This document shows, piece by piece, positions 22,399-31,406 of a DNA stretch of 64,000 bases. The notes below the pieces were generated by a model that was not told the DNA's origin, did no database searches, and saw only the letters and a list, made by a program, of their open reading frames with translations. The stretch's first letter is position 1; every line of letters starts with the position of its first letter. Both the position numbers and the translations under genes were made by a program. The stretch is from the NCBI GenBank assembly GCA_959019775.1, contig CAUEPS010000010.1, forward strand, positions 4,544-68,543. The letters run 5' to 3'. Source of the DNA: an uncultured Collinsella sp. (lineage in GTDB: Bacteria; Actinomycetota; Coriobacteriia; Coriobacteriales; Coriobacteriaceae).

Positions 22399-23262
22399 AT
22401 GCCCATGATCAAGATGTTTGCGAGTGACTTAGACGGAACGCTGCTGAACGCCCTGCACGAGGCCGACGGAACCATCCGCCGCGCCATTCGCGAGCTGACC
22501 GAGGCTGGCCTGCATGTGGTTCCCGCGACCGGACGCTCGACGCTGCCGATCGGCGAGCATGGCTTTACGGGCCTGGCGCTTGACGCCTGCTGCTCCAATG
22601 GATCAATCGTGCGCGACAGTCATGGCGAGGTGCTCAAAACCTGGACCATCGATCCGCAGGTTACCGAGGAGCTGCTCAAGGCATTCCCGGACATTTGCTT
22701 CGACTGCTCAACGTCCGATGGCATGTTTTCGAGCGGTTCGTTCGAGATGCATCAGGCGGGCTTTAAAAAGGACAACCCCATCAAGCGTATTGTGATGCGC
22801 GGCATGCGTGCGCGCGGCGGGTATCACGAGGAGCAGTACTTCGACCAGTCGATCGGTGACATCCTGCGCCATGACGTGTGCAAGATCAACTGCCGCGTGA
22901 CCTCGCCCGAGCTGGAGCGCGACCTTAAGGCATATTTGGCCGAGCGATCGGACCGCGTGGTCAACGCGCCGTTCGATCCGGTGATGTTCGAGATCACGGA
23001 CGTGGCGTGCAACAAGGGCGAGAGCGTGGCCTGGCTGGCGGGCTACTACGGTATTGCCGAGGATGAGGTCGCGGTCTACGGCGACGGCGGCAACGACATC
23101 GCCATGCTCAAGCGTTTCCGCCACAGCTACGCGACCAAAAACGCAAGCGATGCAGCCAAGGCCGCCGCGAGCGCGACCATCGGCAGCTGCATGGTCCACG
23201 CCGTCCCCAAACACATGCTCGCCACCATGCGCAAGCAAAACTCCCGCACCGTCATCGAATAA
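22399..23262 (+). CDS. HAD-superfamily phosphatase, Cof type
   Basis: The 287-residue enzyme has HAD motif I DLDGTLL (nucleophile and acid Asp), motif II ATGR, a C2 cap domain (about 85-200), motif III Lys in NKGESVAWL and motif IV GDGGNDIAML. Cof-type HADs dephosphorylate sugar phosphates, FMN, or nucleotide precursors; the substrate is not evident. The start at 22399 follows AAGGAGAGG; ATG 22405 is an alternative. It appears to be a single-gene unit, with a small hairpin (GTGACAAAGGG/CCCTTCGTCAC) just after the stop at 23264-23288. Confidence 0.9.
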   Translation: MPMIKMFASDLDGTLLNALHEADGTIRRAIRELTEAGLHVVPATGRSTLPIGEHGFTGLALDACCSNGSIVRDSHGEVLKTWTIDPQVTEELLKAFPDICFDCSTSDGMFSSGSFEMHQAGFKKDNPIKRIVMRGMRARGGYHEEQYFDQSIGDILRHDVCKINCRVTSPELERDLKAYLAERSDRVVNAPFDPVMFEITDVACNKGESVAWLAGYYGIAEDEVAVYGDGGNDIAMLKRFRHSYATKNASDAAKAAASATIGSCMVHAVPKHMLATMRKQNSRTVIE

Positions 23263-23263
23263 T

Positions 23264-23289
23264 GTGACAAAGGGACTGCCCTTCGTCAC
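23264..23289 (+). terminator. Hairpin after the HAD phosphatase gene
   Basis: ATGTGACAAAGGG and CCCTTCGTCACAT pair with one mismatch around a short ACTG loop, right after the stop codon. No strong T-run follows, so it is either a weak terminator or another small palindromic element. Confidence 0.5.
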
Positions 23290-23316
23290 ATCCAAATTAT
23301 TGCCTTTACGTGTTGA

Positions 23317-23361
23317 TGCACACGGTGTGCAATAATACTCGCACTGTGCAATAGCGCACAG
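23317..23361. promoter_or_regulatory. Two palindromes before the TTG-start TetR gene
   Basis: TGCACACGGTGTGCA (23317-23331, odd palindrome) and CTGTGC-AATAGC-GCACAG (23344-23361) lie 20-65 bases upstream of the second TetR gene. Both share TGTGC/GCACA half-sites. They are likely autoregulatory operators. Confidence 0.55.
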
Positions 23362-23382
23362 GCTGAGTAACAAGGAGGACGC

Positions 23383-24093
23383 TTGTCCCAGCTCGAGAAA
23401 TGCGATCGCCGGTCCCTTCGCTCGCAGCGTGCCCTTCGCCAGGCGCTTGCCAGCGAGCTTGCCGAAAGCGGCGACCTTTCGCGCATTAACGTCGCGTCGC
23501 TCACCGAGCGCGCCGGTCTTACACGCCGCACGTTCTATTCGCACTACCGCGATATTCCCGACTTTATCAATCAAATCGAGGACGGCTTGCTGGCCGAGAT
23601 CCGTGAGCGCATTGAGCTCATCACCGCAGCTCAGCTGCCTGATCTCTATCACAACATCGATGAACTCGAGCCGGCGCCCGGTTCGGTTGAGCTGCTGCGT
23701 TATCTTGCGGCCAACCGCGACTTAATCGGTGTGCTGCTGGGTCCGGGCGGCGACCAGGCCTTCATTAAAAGGATCATCGACACCGCGCGTGAGGCTGTGG
23801 TGCCGCGTGCGCAGACGGGCATTTTGGGCCTGGCGCTGGGCACGTTCTTTGACTACTACGTCACCTACGTCGTGAGTGCCGAGGTCGGCATGATTCAGCG
23901 CTGGTTTGAGCGCGGGCTTACCGAATCGCCCGAGGCCATGGCACGCATTATGACGGTGCTCGCTTTTGTGCGCCCTGGTGACCTGTACGGCCAACCCATC
24001 GATATCAACGTGTCGGAATACGGCATGAAGCTATTGAACCTACAGCTCGAGGACGCGGCCGACACCGCCGCAACCGTCGAGTCCAACAACTAA
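23383..24093 (+). CDS. TetR/AcrR-family regulator with TTG start
   Basis: The 236-residue protein has a TetR DNA-binding domain at about residues 10-58 (RALRQALASELAES, INVASLTERAGLTRRTFYSHYRD). The start is TTG 23383 with a strong AAGGAGG seven bases upstream, and no ATG or GTG nearby suits the domain edge. The C-terminal half resembles the TetR_C_7-like ligand domain only loosely. It ends 11 bases before the large activase gene, so the two are probably one transcript and this regulator likely senses a metabolite linked to that enzyme system. Confidence 0.85.
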   Translation: MSQLEKCDRRSLRSQRALRQALASELAESGDLSRINVASLTERAGLTRRTFYSHYRDIPDFINQIEDGLLAEIRERIELITAAQLPDLYHNIDELEPAPGSVELLRYLAANRDLIGVLLGPGGDQAFIKRIIDTAREAVVPRAQTGILGLALGTFFDYYVTYVVSAEVGMIQRWFERGLTESPEAMARIMTVLAFVRPGDLYGQPIDINVSEYGMKLLNLQLEDAADTAATVESNN

Positions 24094-24104
24094 GAGGAGA
24101 GACA

Positions 24105-27100
24105 ATGAGCAAACTCGTCGAGGGCATCAAGGACCGCATGGTCGCTGCTGCACGCGAGGCCGCGCCCGCCGTGGTGGACGCCGCGCAGAAGGCCGCGACC
24201 GCTGCTGCCGAGAAAGTTGCCGAGGCAGTTGCCGATGCCAAGAACGCGGCAGGGGAGACGTCCGTCGCTAGCGAGCCCGCCACCGCCACCGAGCCCGTAG
24301 CCGCCGGCCAGGCCCCCGAAGGCGCGATCTTCAACCCCGAGAACGCCCGCGGCAACCTGCACCTGGGCATCGACGTGGGCTCCACCACCGTTAAACTTGC
24401 CGTCCTCAACGACGACAACCAGATCGTCTACGCCAAGTACCAGCGCCACCACACCGACGTCCGCGCCTGCGCCCGCGACCTGTTCGAGGGCGCTGCGACC
24501 GTGCTGCCGACGGCCCAGATGACCTGCGCCATTACCGGCTCGGGCGGCCTGCTGCTGTCCCAGTGGCTCGACCTGGAGTTTGTCCAGGAGGTCATCGCCA
24601 GCAAGCGCGCTGTCGAGACCCTCATCCCGGCCACCGATGTCGCCATCGAGCTGGGCGGCGAGGACGCCAAGATCATCTACTTCGACAACGGCATCGAGCA
24701 GCGCATGAACGGCACCTGTGCCGGCGGTACGGGCGCGTTCATCGACCAGATGGCAACCCTGCTGCACACTGACGCCAGCGGCCTTAACGAACTCGCGGCC
24801 AACGCCACCACCATCTATCCCATTGCCAGTCGCTGCGGCGTTTTTGCCAAGACCGACGTCCAGCCGCTGCTCAACGAGGGTGCCCGCCCCGAGGACGTGG
24901 CTGCCTCCATCTTCCAGGCTGTCGTGACCCAGACCATCTCGGGCCTGGCGTGCGGCCGTCCCATCCGCGGCAACGTCGCCTTCCTGGGCGGCCCGCTGCA
25001 GTATCTCTCCGAGCTGCGCCATCGCTTCTACCTCACACTCAACCTGGACGAGGAGCACCGCATTGTGCCCCAAAACGCTCACCTGTTTGTGGCGAGCGGC
25101 GCCGCCATGGCACACGAGTCCAATAAGCTCAGCACGTTCCCGCAGCTCATCGAGGCCATCGATGCCTTGGGTGACACACAGGGTGCCGAGGTCGAGCGCC
25201 TGGATCCGCTCTTTGCCACCGACGAGGACTTTGCCGAGTTCAAGGGCCGCCACGACACCGAGGTCGTCCCCAAGGGCAAGCTCGAAGGCTACACCGGCCG
25301 CGTGTTCATCGGCATCGACGCCGGTTCCACCACCATGAAGGCCGCGCTCGTGGGCGAGGACGGCCAGCTGCTGCACACCTGGTACGGCAACAACAACGGC
25401 GACATCCTGGGCACGGCCAAGGTCATCATGGCCGATTTCTACAACCACATTCCTGCCGGCTGTACCATCGGCCACGTGACCACCACGGGCTACGGTGAGG
25501 CGCTTCTCATTGAGGCCCTCAAGGCCGATTCCGGCGAGATCGAGACCGTCGCGCACCTGCGCGGCGCCAAGGCGTTCCTGCCCGGCGTCGAGTTCATTCT
25601 GGACATTGGCGGACAGGACATGAAGTGCCTGCGCGTCAAGGACGGCGTCATCGAGCACATCATGCTCAACGAGGCCTGCTCGTCGGGCTGCGGCAGCTTT
25701 ATCGAGAGCTTCGCGGTCTCTATGAACATGGACGTGCGCGCGTTCGCCGATGCCGCCATCCATGCCAAGGCCCCGGTCGACCTGGGCAGCCGCTGCACGG
25801 TCTTTATGAACTCGCGCGTCAAGCAGGCGCAAAAGGAAGGCGCCACGGTGGGCGACATCGCGGCCGGCCTGTCCTATTCCGTCATCAAGAACGCTCTGTT
25901 CAAGGTCATTAAGCTGCGCGATCCCAAGGAGATCGGCAGCCAGGTAATCGTTCAGGGCGGCACCTTTATGTCCGATGCCACGCTGCGCGCGTTTGAGCAG
26001 CTCACCGGCGTTCACGCCGTGCGCCCCGACATCGCCGGCTGCATGGGCGCCTATGGTGCGGCCCTGCTCGCCCGCGATCGCGCCGGCGCCGACGGCGCTT
26101 CGACCATTCTTTCTGCCGAGGACATCGCGCACCTCACCGTGACGCAAAAACACGTCCGCTGCGGTCGTTGCTCCAACAACTGTCAGCTCACCGTCAACGA
26201 TTTTGGCGGCGGTAGGCGCTTCATTACCGGTAACCGCTGCGAGAAGGGCGCCGGCCACAAAAAGCAGAAGACCGAGGCCCCCAACCTCTTTAAAAAGAAA
26301 AACGAGCTGCTCTTTAACCGCGAGGTGCTGAGCCCCGACGAGGCCCCGCGCGGCACCGTGGGTATCCCGCGCGCACTCAACATGTACGAGAACTACCCCT
26401 TCTGGCACGCGTTCTTTACGCGCCTGGGCTTTAGCGTGCAGCTGTCCGACCAGTCGAGCAAAAAGACCTACCAGGCGGGCATTGAGTCCATGCCGTCCGA
26501 GAGCGTGTGTTATCCGGCCAAGATGAGCCACGGCCATGTGATGAACCTTATCGACCGCGATGTCGACTTCATTTGGATGCCGTGCGTGCGCTGGGAGCGC
26601 AAGGAGGATCCGACCGCCGGCAACTGCTACAACTGCCCCATCGTCATGAGCTACCCCACGGCGTTGGCGCTCAATATCGACGAGATTCGCGAGCAGAACA
26701 TCGAGTTCCTGTATCCGTTTGTGCCCTATCACGATAAGACCGAGCTCAAGCGCCGTCTGTACCAGGTGCTCGCTGTCGACCGTGTGGCCGATGCGCAAGC
26801 CGGTCGCGGTCGCGTGCGCGGTCCCAAGATCACGCGCTCCGAGGTCGATGCCGCCGTCAACGCTGCCTTTGAGGCCGACGCGCGCTTCCACGAGGACATC
26901 CAGACCATGGGCGAGGAGGCCCTTAAGTGGGTCGAGGATCACGGTGGCCACGGCATTGTGCTTGCCGGCCGTCCTTACCACAACGACCCCGAGATCAACC
27001 ACGCCCTGCCTGAGCTTATCTCGAGCTTTGGCTTTGCGGTCTTTACCGAGGATTCGCTCGCGCATCTCGTGAAGCCCGAGCGTCCGATTCGCGTCGTCGA

Positions 27101-28886
27101 CCAGTGGATGTACCACAGCCGCCTATACGCCGTCGCCCGTTTTGTGACGATGCGCAACGACCTGGACCTGATCCAGCTCAACTCTTTCGGCTGCGGCCTG
27201 GACGCTCTGACCACCGACCAGGTGCAGGAGATCCTGGAGGCCAGCGGCAAGATCTACACCGTGCTCAAGATCGACGAGGTATCCAACCTGGGTGCCGCGC
27301 GCATCCGCATCCGCTCGCTCATGGCCGCGCTTAAGGACCAGGAGGCCGAGCGCTTGGGCGAGGCCACGGCCGCGGGCGAGGCCTACGAGCAAGGCGATGC
27401 CGCGCCGGTGTCGCCCTCCACGGATGCCCCCGCGTTCGCGAGCCGCAAGTACACGTTCGAGGCGCAGCGTGAGAGTGCTTCGACCGCGTGGCCCAAGGTG
27501 CCCTTTACCGAGCAGATGCGCGAGGAGGGCTACACCATCCTGTGCCCGCAGATGGCGCCGATCCACTTTGACCTGGTCAAAGAGGTGTTCCGCGGTGCCG
27601 GCTACAACTTGGAGCTTCTGCCCTCGACCGATCACGACGCCGTCGAGGCCGGTCTGCGCTATGTGAACAATGACATTTGCTACCCGTCGATTCTGGTAAC
27701 GGGCCAGATTATGGAGGCCATCGAGAGCGGCCGGTACGACCTGTCCAAGACGGCCGTGGTTATCAGCCAGACCGGCGGCGGCTGCCGTGCCACCAACTAC
27801 ATCGCACTCATCCGCAAGGCCCTGCGTGAGAGCGGCCACCCCGAGATCCCGGTGATCTCGCTTTCGGCCGTGGCGCTCGGCGAGGACAACCCCGGCTTTA
27901 AGATTACGCCGGCGCTGCTTAAGCAGGCAGTCTACGCGGTGCTCTTTGGCGACGTGATGATGCAGGTGCTCTACCGCTGCCGTCCGTACGAGGCCACGCC
28001 CGGTGCCGCCAACGCGCTCTACGAGGAGTACATGGCGCGTGCCCGCAAGCTGGCGCCTAAGTTCAACCGCCACAACTACACCAAGCTGTGCCGCGAGGCC
28101 ATCCGCGCGTTCGACACCATGCCGCTCGTGGGCGAGGGCACCAAGCCGCGCGTGGGCGTGGTTGGCGAGATCCTGGTCAAGTTCCATCCCACAGCCAACA
28201 ACCACGTGGTCGATGTTATCGAGCGCGAGGGCTGCGAGGCAGTGGTGCCGGGCCTGCTCGACTTCTTCCTGTACTCCATGAGCAACGCCGAGCTGCAGAA
28301 GGACGAGCTGGGAAGCTCTGCCACTACGCGCGCGGGCATGCAAGCGCTTATTAAGCTCGTGGACTGGATGCGTACGCCGGTGGAGGAGATGCTCGAAAAG
28401 TCCCGCCGCTTTGAGGCGCCCGAGCGCATCGGCACCATGGCCGACAAGGCCCGCACGGTGCTTTCGGTGTGCAACAACATGGGCGAGGGCTGGCTGCTCA
28501 CGGCCGAGATGCTCGACCTGATCGACCACGGCGCGCCTAACATCATCTGTACGCAGCCCTTCGCGTGCTTGCCCAACCACGTGGTGGGCAAGGCCGTGAT
28601 CAAGGAGCTGCGCCGTCAGCACCCCGAGAGCAACATCGTTGCGGTGGACTATGATCCTGGTGCGTCCGAGGTCAACCAGCTCAACCGCATTAAGCTCATG
28701 ATCAGCGTGGCCAAGGAGAATATGCGCGCCGGCAAGGGCTTTAAGCTCGAGAAGGTGGCGCCGCTCGCAATGGACGAGGTCACCGGCCAGATGCGTGCCC
28801 ATGATGGCTGCGTGAGCTGCGGGCCGGCCAGCGAGGAGGCCGTTGCATCGGTCGCCAAGCGTCTGGGACGCGGCATTAAGAAGTAG
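24105..28886 (+). CDS. Giant acyl-CoA dehydratase activase-type protein with two BadF/HgdC ATPase domains and DUF2229/HgdB-like parts
   Basis: The 1593-residue protein has an Ala-rich N-terminal stretch (1-80). Two ASKHA ATPase domains follow: GIDVGSTTVK near 88 with MNGTCAGGTGAF (Cys205), and GIDAGSTTMK near 403 with CSSGCGSF (Cys525, Cys529). A Cys cluster CGRCSNNC (686-693) is next, then a DUF2229 domain (about 745-1000) and a C-terminal HgdB-like domain (about 1130-1590) with HDGCVSCGP near the end. In characterised systems the ATPase dimer uses an [4Fe-4S] cluster to deliver electrons to a 2-hydroxyacyl-CoA dehydratase. This all-in-one form is of unknown substrate. It is 11 bases behind a TetR gene. 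Confidence 0.85.
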   Translation: MSKLVEGIKDRMVAAAREAAPAVVDAAQKAATAAAEKVAEAVADAKNAAGETSVASEPATATEPVAAGQAPEGAIFNPENARGNLHLGIDVGSTTVKLAVLNDDNQIVYAKYQRHHTDVRACARDLFEGAATVLPTAQMTCAITGSGGLLLSQWLDLEFVQEVIASKRAVETLIPATDVAIELGGEDAKIIYFDNGIEQRMNGTCAGGTGAFIDQMATLLHTDASGLNELAANATTIYPIASRCGVFAKTDVQPLLNEGARPEDVAASIFQAVVTQTISGLACGRPIRGNVAFLGGPLQYLSELRHRFYLTLNLDEEHRIVPQNAHLFVASGAAMAHESNKLSTFPQLIEAIDALGDTQGAEVERLDPLFATDEDFAEFKGRHDTEVVPKGKLEGYTGRVFIGIDAGSTTMKAALVGEDGQLLHTWYGNNNGDILGTAKVIMADFYNHIPAGCTIGHVTTTGYGEALLIEALKADSGEIETVAHLRGAKAFLPGVEFILDIGGQDMKCLRVKDGVIEHIMLNEACSSGCGSFIESFAVSMNMDVRAFADAAIHAKAPVDLGSRCTVFMNSRVKQAQKEGATVGDIAAGLSYSVIKNALFKVIKLRDPKEIGSQVIVQGGTFMSDATLRAFEQLTGVHAVRPDIAGCMGAYGAALLARDRAGADGASTILSAEDIAHLTVTQKHVRCGRCSNNCQLTVNDFGGGRRFITGNRCEKGAGHKKQKTEAPNLFKKKNELLFNREVLSPDEAPRGTVGIPRALNMYENYPFWHAFFTRLGFSVQLSDQSSKKTYQAGIESMPSESVCYPAKMSHGHVMNLIDRDVDFIWMPCVRWERKEDPTAGNCYNCPIVMSYPTALALNIDEIREQNIEFLYPFVPYHDKTELKRRLYQVLAVDRVADAQAGRGRVRGPKITRSEVDAAVNAAFEADARFHEDIQTMGEEALKWVEDHGGHGIVLAGRPYHNDPEINHALPELISSFGFAVFTEDSLAHLVKPERPIRVVDQWMYHSRLYAVARFVTMRNDLDLIQLNSFGCGLDALTTDQVQEILEASGKIYTVLKIDEVSNLGAARIRIRSLMAALKDQEAERLGEATAAGEAYEQGDAAPVSPSTDAPAFASRKYTFEAQRESASTAWPKVPFTEQMREEGYTILCPQMAPIHFDLVKEVFRGAGYNLELLPSTDHDAVEAGLRYVNNDICYPSILVTGQIMEAIESGRYDLSKTAVVISQTGGGCRATNYIALIRKALRESGHPEIPVISLSAVALGEDNPGFKITPALLKQAVYAVLFGDVMMQVLYRCRPYEATPGAANALYEEYMARARKLAPKFNRHNYTKLCREAIRAFDTMPLVGEGTKPRVGVVGEILVKFHPTANNHVVDVIEREGCEAVVPGLLDFFLYSMSNAELQKDELGSSATTRAGMQALIKLVDWMRTPVEEMLEKSRRFEAPERIGTMADKARTVLSVCNNMGEGWLLTAEMLDLIDHGAPNIICTQPFACLPNHVVGKAVIKELRRQHPESNIVAVDYDPGASEVNQLNRIKLMISVAKENMRAGKGFKLEKVAPLAMDEVTGQMRAHDGCVSCGPASEEAVASVAKRLGRGIKK

Positions 28887-28916
28887 CTTGCCTGCTATGG
28901 GCTAGATATGAGACAA

Positions 28917-28951
28917 ACGGGTGGTAGCCGTGCCGGCTACCACCCGTTTTT
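28917..28951 (+). terminator. Rho-independent terminator after the activase gene
   Basis: ACGGGTGGTAGCCG and CGGCTACCACCCGT form a perfect 14-bp stem with loop TGC, followed by TTTT TG. Confidence 0.95.
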
Positions 28952-28971
28952 GCTGGACATATGTTGCGTAA

Positions 28972-29192
28972 ATGACCTTGCTACAGCCTTCTGTGGGCTT
29001 GCCCGATTTTTGGGCCGGCTCGGGCTTTGAGGACAAGTTACTGCAAGCCCAGGGCGATTTTTCGCTCAACGCGGGCCAGCACAGCGTTGCCTATCTGCCA
29101 AACGACGAGACGACCGCTACGGTCTGCCCATCGCCACCTACGAGATGGAAGCCGAAAAGTATATCTACCGCGTGTACAAGTACGAGCTGTAG
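28972..29192 (+). pseudogene. Frameshifted remnant of an unidentified gene
   Basis: An ATG frame from 28972 reads MTLLQPSVGLPDFWAGSG... to NDET near 29110. After a one-base shift a coding-looking frame continues as RYGLPIATYEMEAEKYIYR and VYKYEL to a stop at 29192. Joined, it would be about 73 residues. I do not recognise it. It may be the tail of a degraded gene; no strong ribosome site precedes it. The next 190 bases hold only a small hairpin (29295-29314, GTCGCCAG/CTGGCGAC). Confidence 0.35.
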
Positions 29193-29382
29193 GGCTGCGC
29201 TTAGGTTTGACCAATGGAGTATGAAAACACGCCGCTCACCGATACCCCCTCCGCGAGTGGCAGCCATATGGTTTGATAAAAGAAGCATATAGTTGTCGCC
29301 AGCCTGCTGGCGACGTTCTACCTGATATCGGAGGTTCCAGGTATGTTTCGCGCTCCGTTAAACAACTATCGGTTGGGCTAAC

Positions 29383-29832
29383 ATGGGTCGCCGTGCTATT
29401 TCGATAACCCTTGCAGTGGTCTGCCTGGCTGTGCTCCTGGGCGCTACAGGGCTGTTTGCTATAAGCCGAGAAACGTCTTATATGCAGGAATGCGCTTCCG
29501 AAGGGTTTGCCATTGACGGTTACTATCGGGACGACAAGACGAGTCTGGAAACCCTGGCCTTTCTTGAAGAGGATAACCATCGGTGGCAACTGGTCGACAA
29601 AGACGGCAGCTGCGTTGACGGGCAGTTTAAGCGTACGAACGATCCCAATATCCTGGTATTAAAGAAGGAAAACGGCGAAGAATTCGGCACGGTTCACGTT
29701 GCGTATATATCGCGCCGACGCAATCAGGGGCAGATTTACCTAATTAGAAATACTAAGGTGACCCGATTTTATCTTGTGAGCACCGATCCGGCGTTTACGG
29801 TGGAGTCTGGCGATGTCGATGCGGACGTCTGA
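29383..29832 (+). CDS. Hypothetical secreted or membrane-anchored protein
   Basis: The 149-residue protein has one N-terminal hydrophobic segment (residues 5-27, ISITLAVVCLAVLLGATGLF) and an exported soluble part rich in charged residues. That part, GYYRDDKTSLETLAFLEEDNHRWQLVDKDG, looks like a small beta-rich domain. I do not recognise a family. The upstream ribosome site is weak. The gene is followed by a GC hairpin and T5 (about 29853-29885). It may be a surface-exposed accessory protein. Confidence 0.55.
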   Translation: MGRRAISITLAVVCLAVLLGATGLFAISRETSYMQECASEGFAIDGYYRDDKTSLETLAFLEEDNHRWQLVDKDGSCVDGQFKRTNDPNILVLKKENGEEFGTVHVAYISRRRNQGQIYLIRNTKVTRFYLVSTDPAFTVESGDVDADV

Positions 29833-29852
29833 TTCATGGCAATAAAACAGCG

Positions 29853-29886
29853 AGCGGAGCGCGGACGTGAGCTACGTCCCGCTTTT
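29853..29886 (+). terminator. Hairpin with T-run after the hypothetical exported protein
   Basis: AGCGCGGACGT and ACGTCCCGCT pair with a one-base bulge and are followed by TTTTT. Confidence 0.65.
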
Positions 29887-29959
29887 TGCATGTGCCTGCG
29901 TCGCGTCTGAGCCTCGCCGCGACTTGCGCCTGTGCGCGGGAGCCATCCCATGCTCCGCA

Positions 29960-31099
29960 TTACTCCACATCAAACTCCACGCGATCGAGCTCGGGCACAT
30001 TGAGGTCGATGAGTTTGCGGGCAACACGGCGGTCGTGCGCCCCAAGCGCCTCGCTTGTCGTCACATGGGCGACAATCTCGCGCTCGACGATGCCTTCCTC
30101 GTCTCCTTCGGTGGCCGAGGTCTCGACGGCGACGGTGTAATCCTTAAAGCCCGGCAGCACCGCGGCAAGCTCGCGCGTGGTTTCGGTGACACCGTAGCCG
30201 TCCTGCACGCCGGCCTGCGCCGAGCCAATGGAACCCGCCGTCATAACAATGCAGGGGATGGCAAAGATCACCGTACCCACGATGATGCGGCGGCGCACCT
30301 TGCGTGACAGCTCATCGACCTCAGCATTTTCTTCGGCAGTTACAATGCCGTCGCCGTTAAGGTCGCGCTTGAGCGGCACGCGCAAAAGAAGCAGCACGGC
30401 TTCGGCAGCCAGTGCGATAAAGACCACGTTGATGCCAAACTCGTAGAGCGCCGAGAGAAACAGCGACCCGCTTGCGATGGCGATGCCATAGCCCGCCGCG
30501 CACAGGGGCGGCATGAGCGCGGTCGCCACGGCAACGCCGGCGATGAGCGTGGCGGGTTCCTGGTCGCGCGAGTTGCCCAGGCCACCCGCAAAACCGCCCG
30601 CGAGCGCGACGGCAAGGTCCCATACGGTGGGTGTCGAATTGTCGATGATGGCCGCCGTGGTGGTGCCAAGGGGCGAGAGCTTAAAGTACAATGTGGACGT
30701 GACCAGGCAAAAGGCCATCTGTAGGACCAAGCCCGCGACGGCTTCGACGGTAATCTCGCGGTCGAGCGTGGCGATGCCATATGCCATGGCAAGGACCGAT
30801 CCCATAAGCGGGCAGATGAGCATGGCGCCCACGATGGCGATGTCCGAATCGATATCGAGGCCGATGCTCGCGATGAGCATGGCGATGATGAGGATGCATA
30901 GGTGGGAGCCAGTCAGGCGCGCCCCGTTTACAAAACGCTTGCGGATCACGTGATAGGGCGCGCGTCCCTCGCGAATGTTGAACGCGCGCTTTAAAAAGCG
31001 ACCAGCCTGCTCGGCAGCCTCGCTATGGGCAGGGCGTATGCCGTGGCGCCGGTGATGCCGTTCGCGCAGTCGCCTGAGCTGTTGTCTATCGAGTTCCAT
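29960..31099 (-). CDS. DUF389 membrane protein with an EF-hand-like loop
   Basis: The 379-residue protein has a basic cytoplasmic N-terminus (1-60) and six or more membrane helices from about 65 to 245. Conserved DUF389 stretches are present: GAMLICPLMGSVLAMAYG and VAVATALMPPLCAAGYG. After helix 6 a loop DLNGDGIVTAEE (near residues 244-256) matches the calcium-binding EF-hand or dockerin pattern, which I do not know as a feature of this family. A further helix and a soluble tail follow. ATG 31099 is preceded by GAGGTGAAC; the frame is open further upstream but without a site. Function is unknown. Confidence 0.82.
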   Translation of the reverse strand: MELDRQQLRRLRERHHRRHGIRPAHSEAAEQAGRFLKRAFNIREGRAPYHVIRKRFVNGARLTGSHLCILIIAMLIASIGLDIDSDIAIVGAMLICPLMGSVLAMAYGIATLDREITVEAVAGLVLQMAFCLVTSTLYFKLSPLGTTTAAIIDNSTPTVWDLAVALAGGFAGGLGNSRDQEPATLIAGVAVATALMPPLCAAGYGIAIASGSLFLSALYEFGINVVFIALAAEAVLLLLRVPLKRDLNGDGIVTAEENAEVDELSRKVRRRIIVGTVIFAIPCIVMTAGSIGSAQAGVQDGYGVTETTRELAAVLPGFKDYTVAVETSATEGDEEGIVEREIVAHVTTSEALGAHDRRVARKLIDLNVPELDRVEFDVE

Positions 31100-31406
31100 G
31101 TTCACCTCGTTCTGGCACGGGCCGCGCAACGCGCCCGTTGTCTTAACTCTACACCGTGGCGGGCGGGGTGTCTGTTGGATGCGGAATCCGATATGGCGGA
31201 TGACGCGGGGGCAAATGCAAATCACAGGCTCAATTCGACCCCGCAAGAATATGATGCACCAGCTCCTACATATGTGACGAAATTGTGAAGCACGAGAGCG
31301 CGAATTTCAAAAAATCCGCCGGTGACCAATGTTGCGCAACAGAATTCAAAAATCAGCTCCTACATTTTAAGGCGTATGGATACATCCGTGTCAAAGGGAG
31401 AAAGCC
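31100..31406. other. Divergent promoter region with a 12-base direct repeat
   Basis: This 307-base gap separates the DUF389 gene from the surface-protein gene. CAGCTCCTACAT occurs at 31260-31271 and again at 31354-31365, 94 bases apart, both ahead of the surface-protein start. The region is AT-rich after 31280, as expected for a promoter. No open frame or hairpin of note was seen. Confidence 0.5.

Noticed and set aside
24090..27116. A 1008-codon open frame antisense to the giant activase gene, plus a 559-codon one at 27123-28802
   Set aside because: High-GC third positions in the real gene leave the opposite frame open. The real frame has recognisable ATPase and cysteine motifs, a ribosome site and a terminator; the antisense frames have none.
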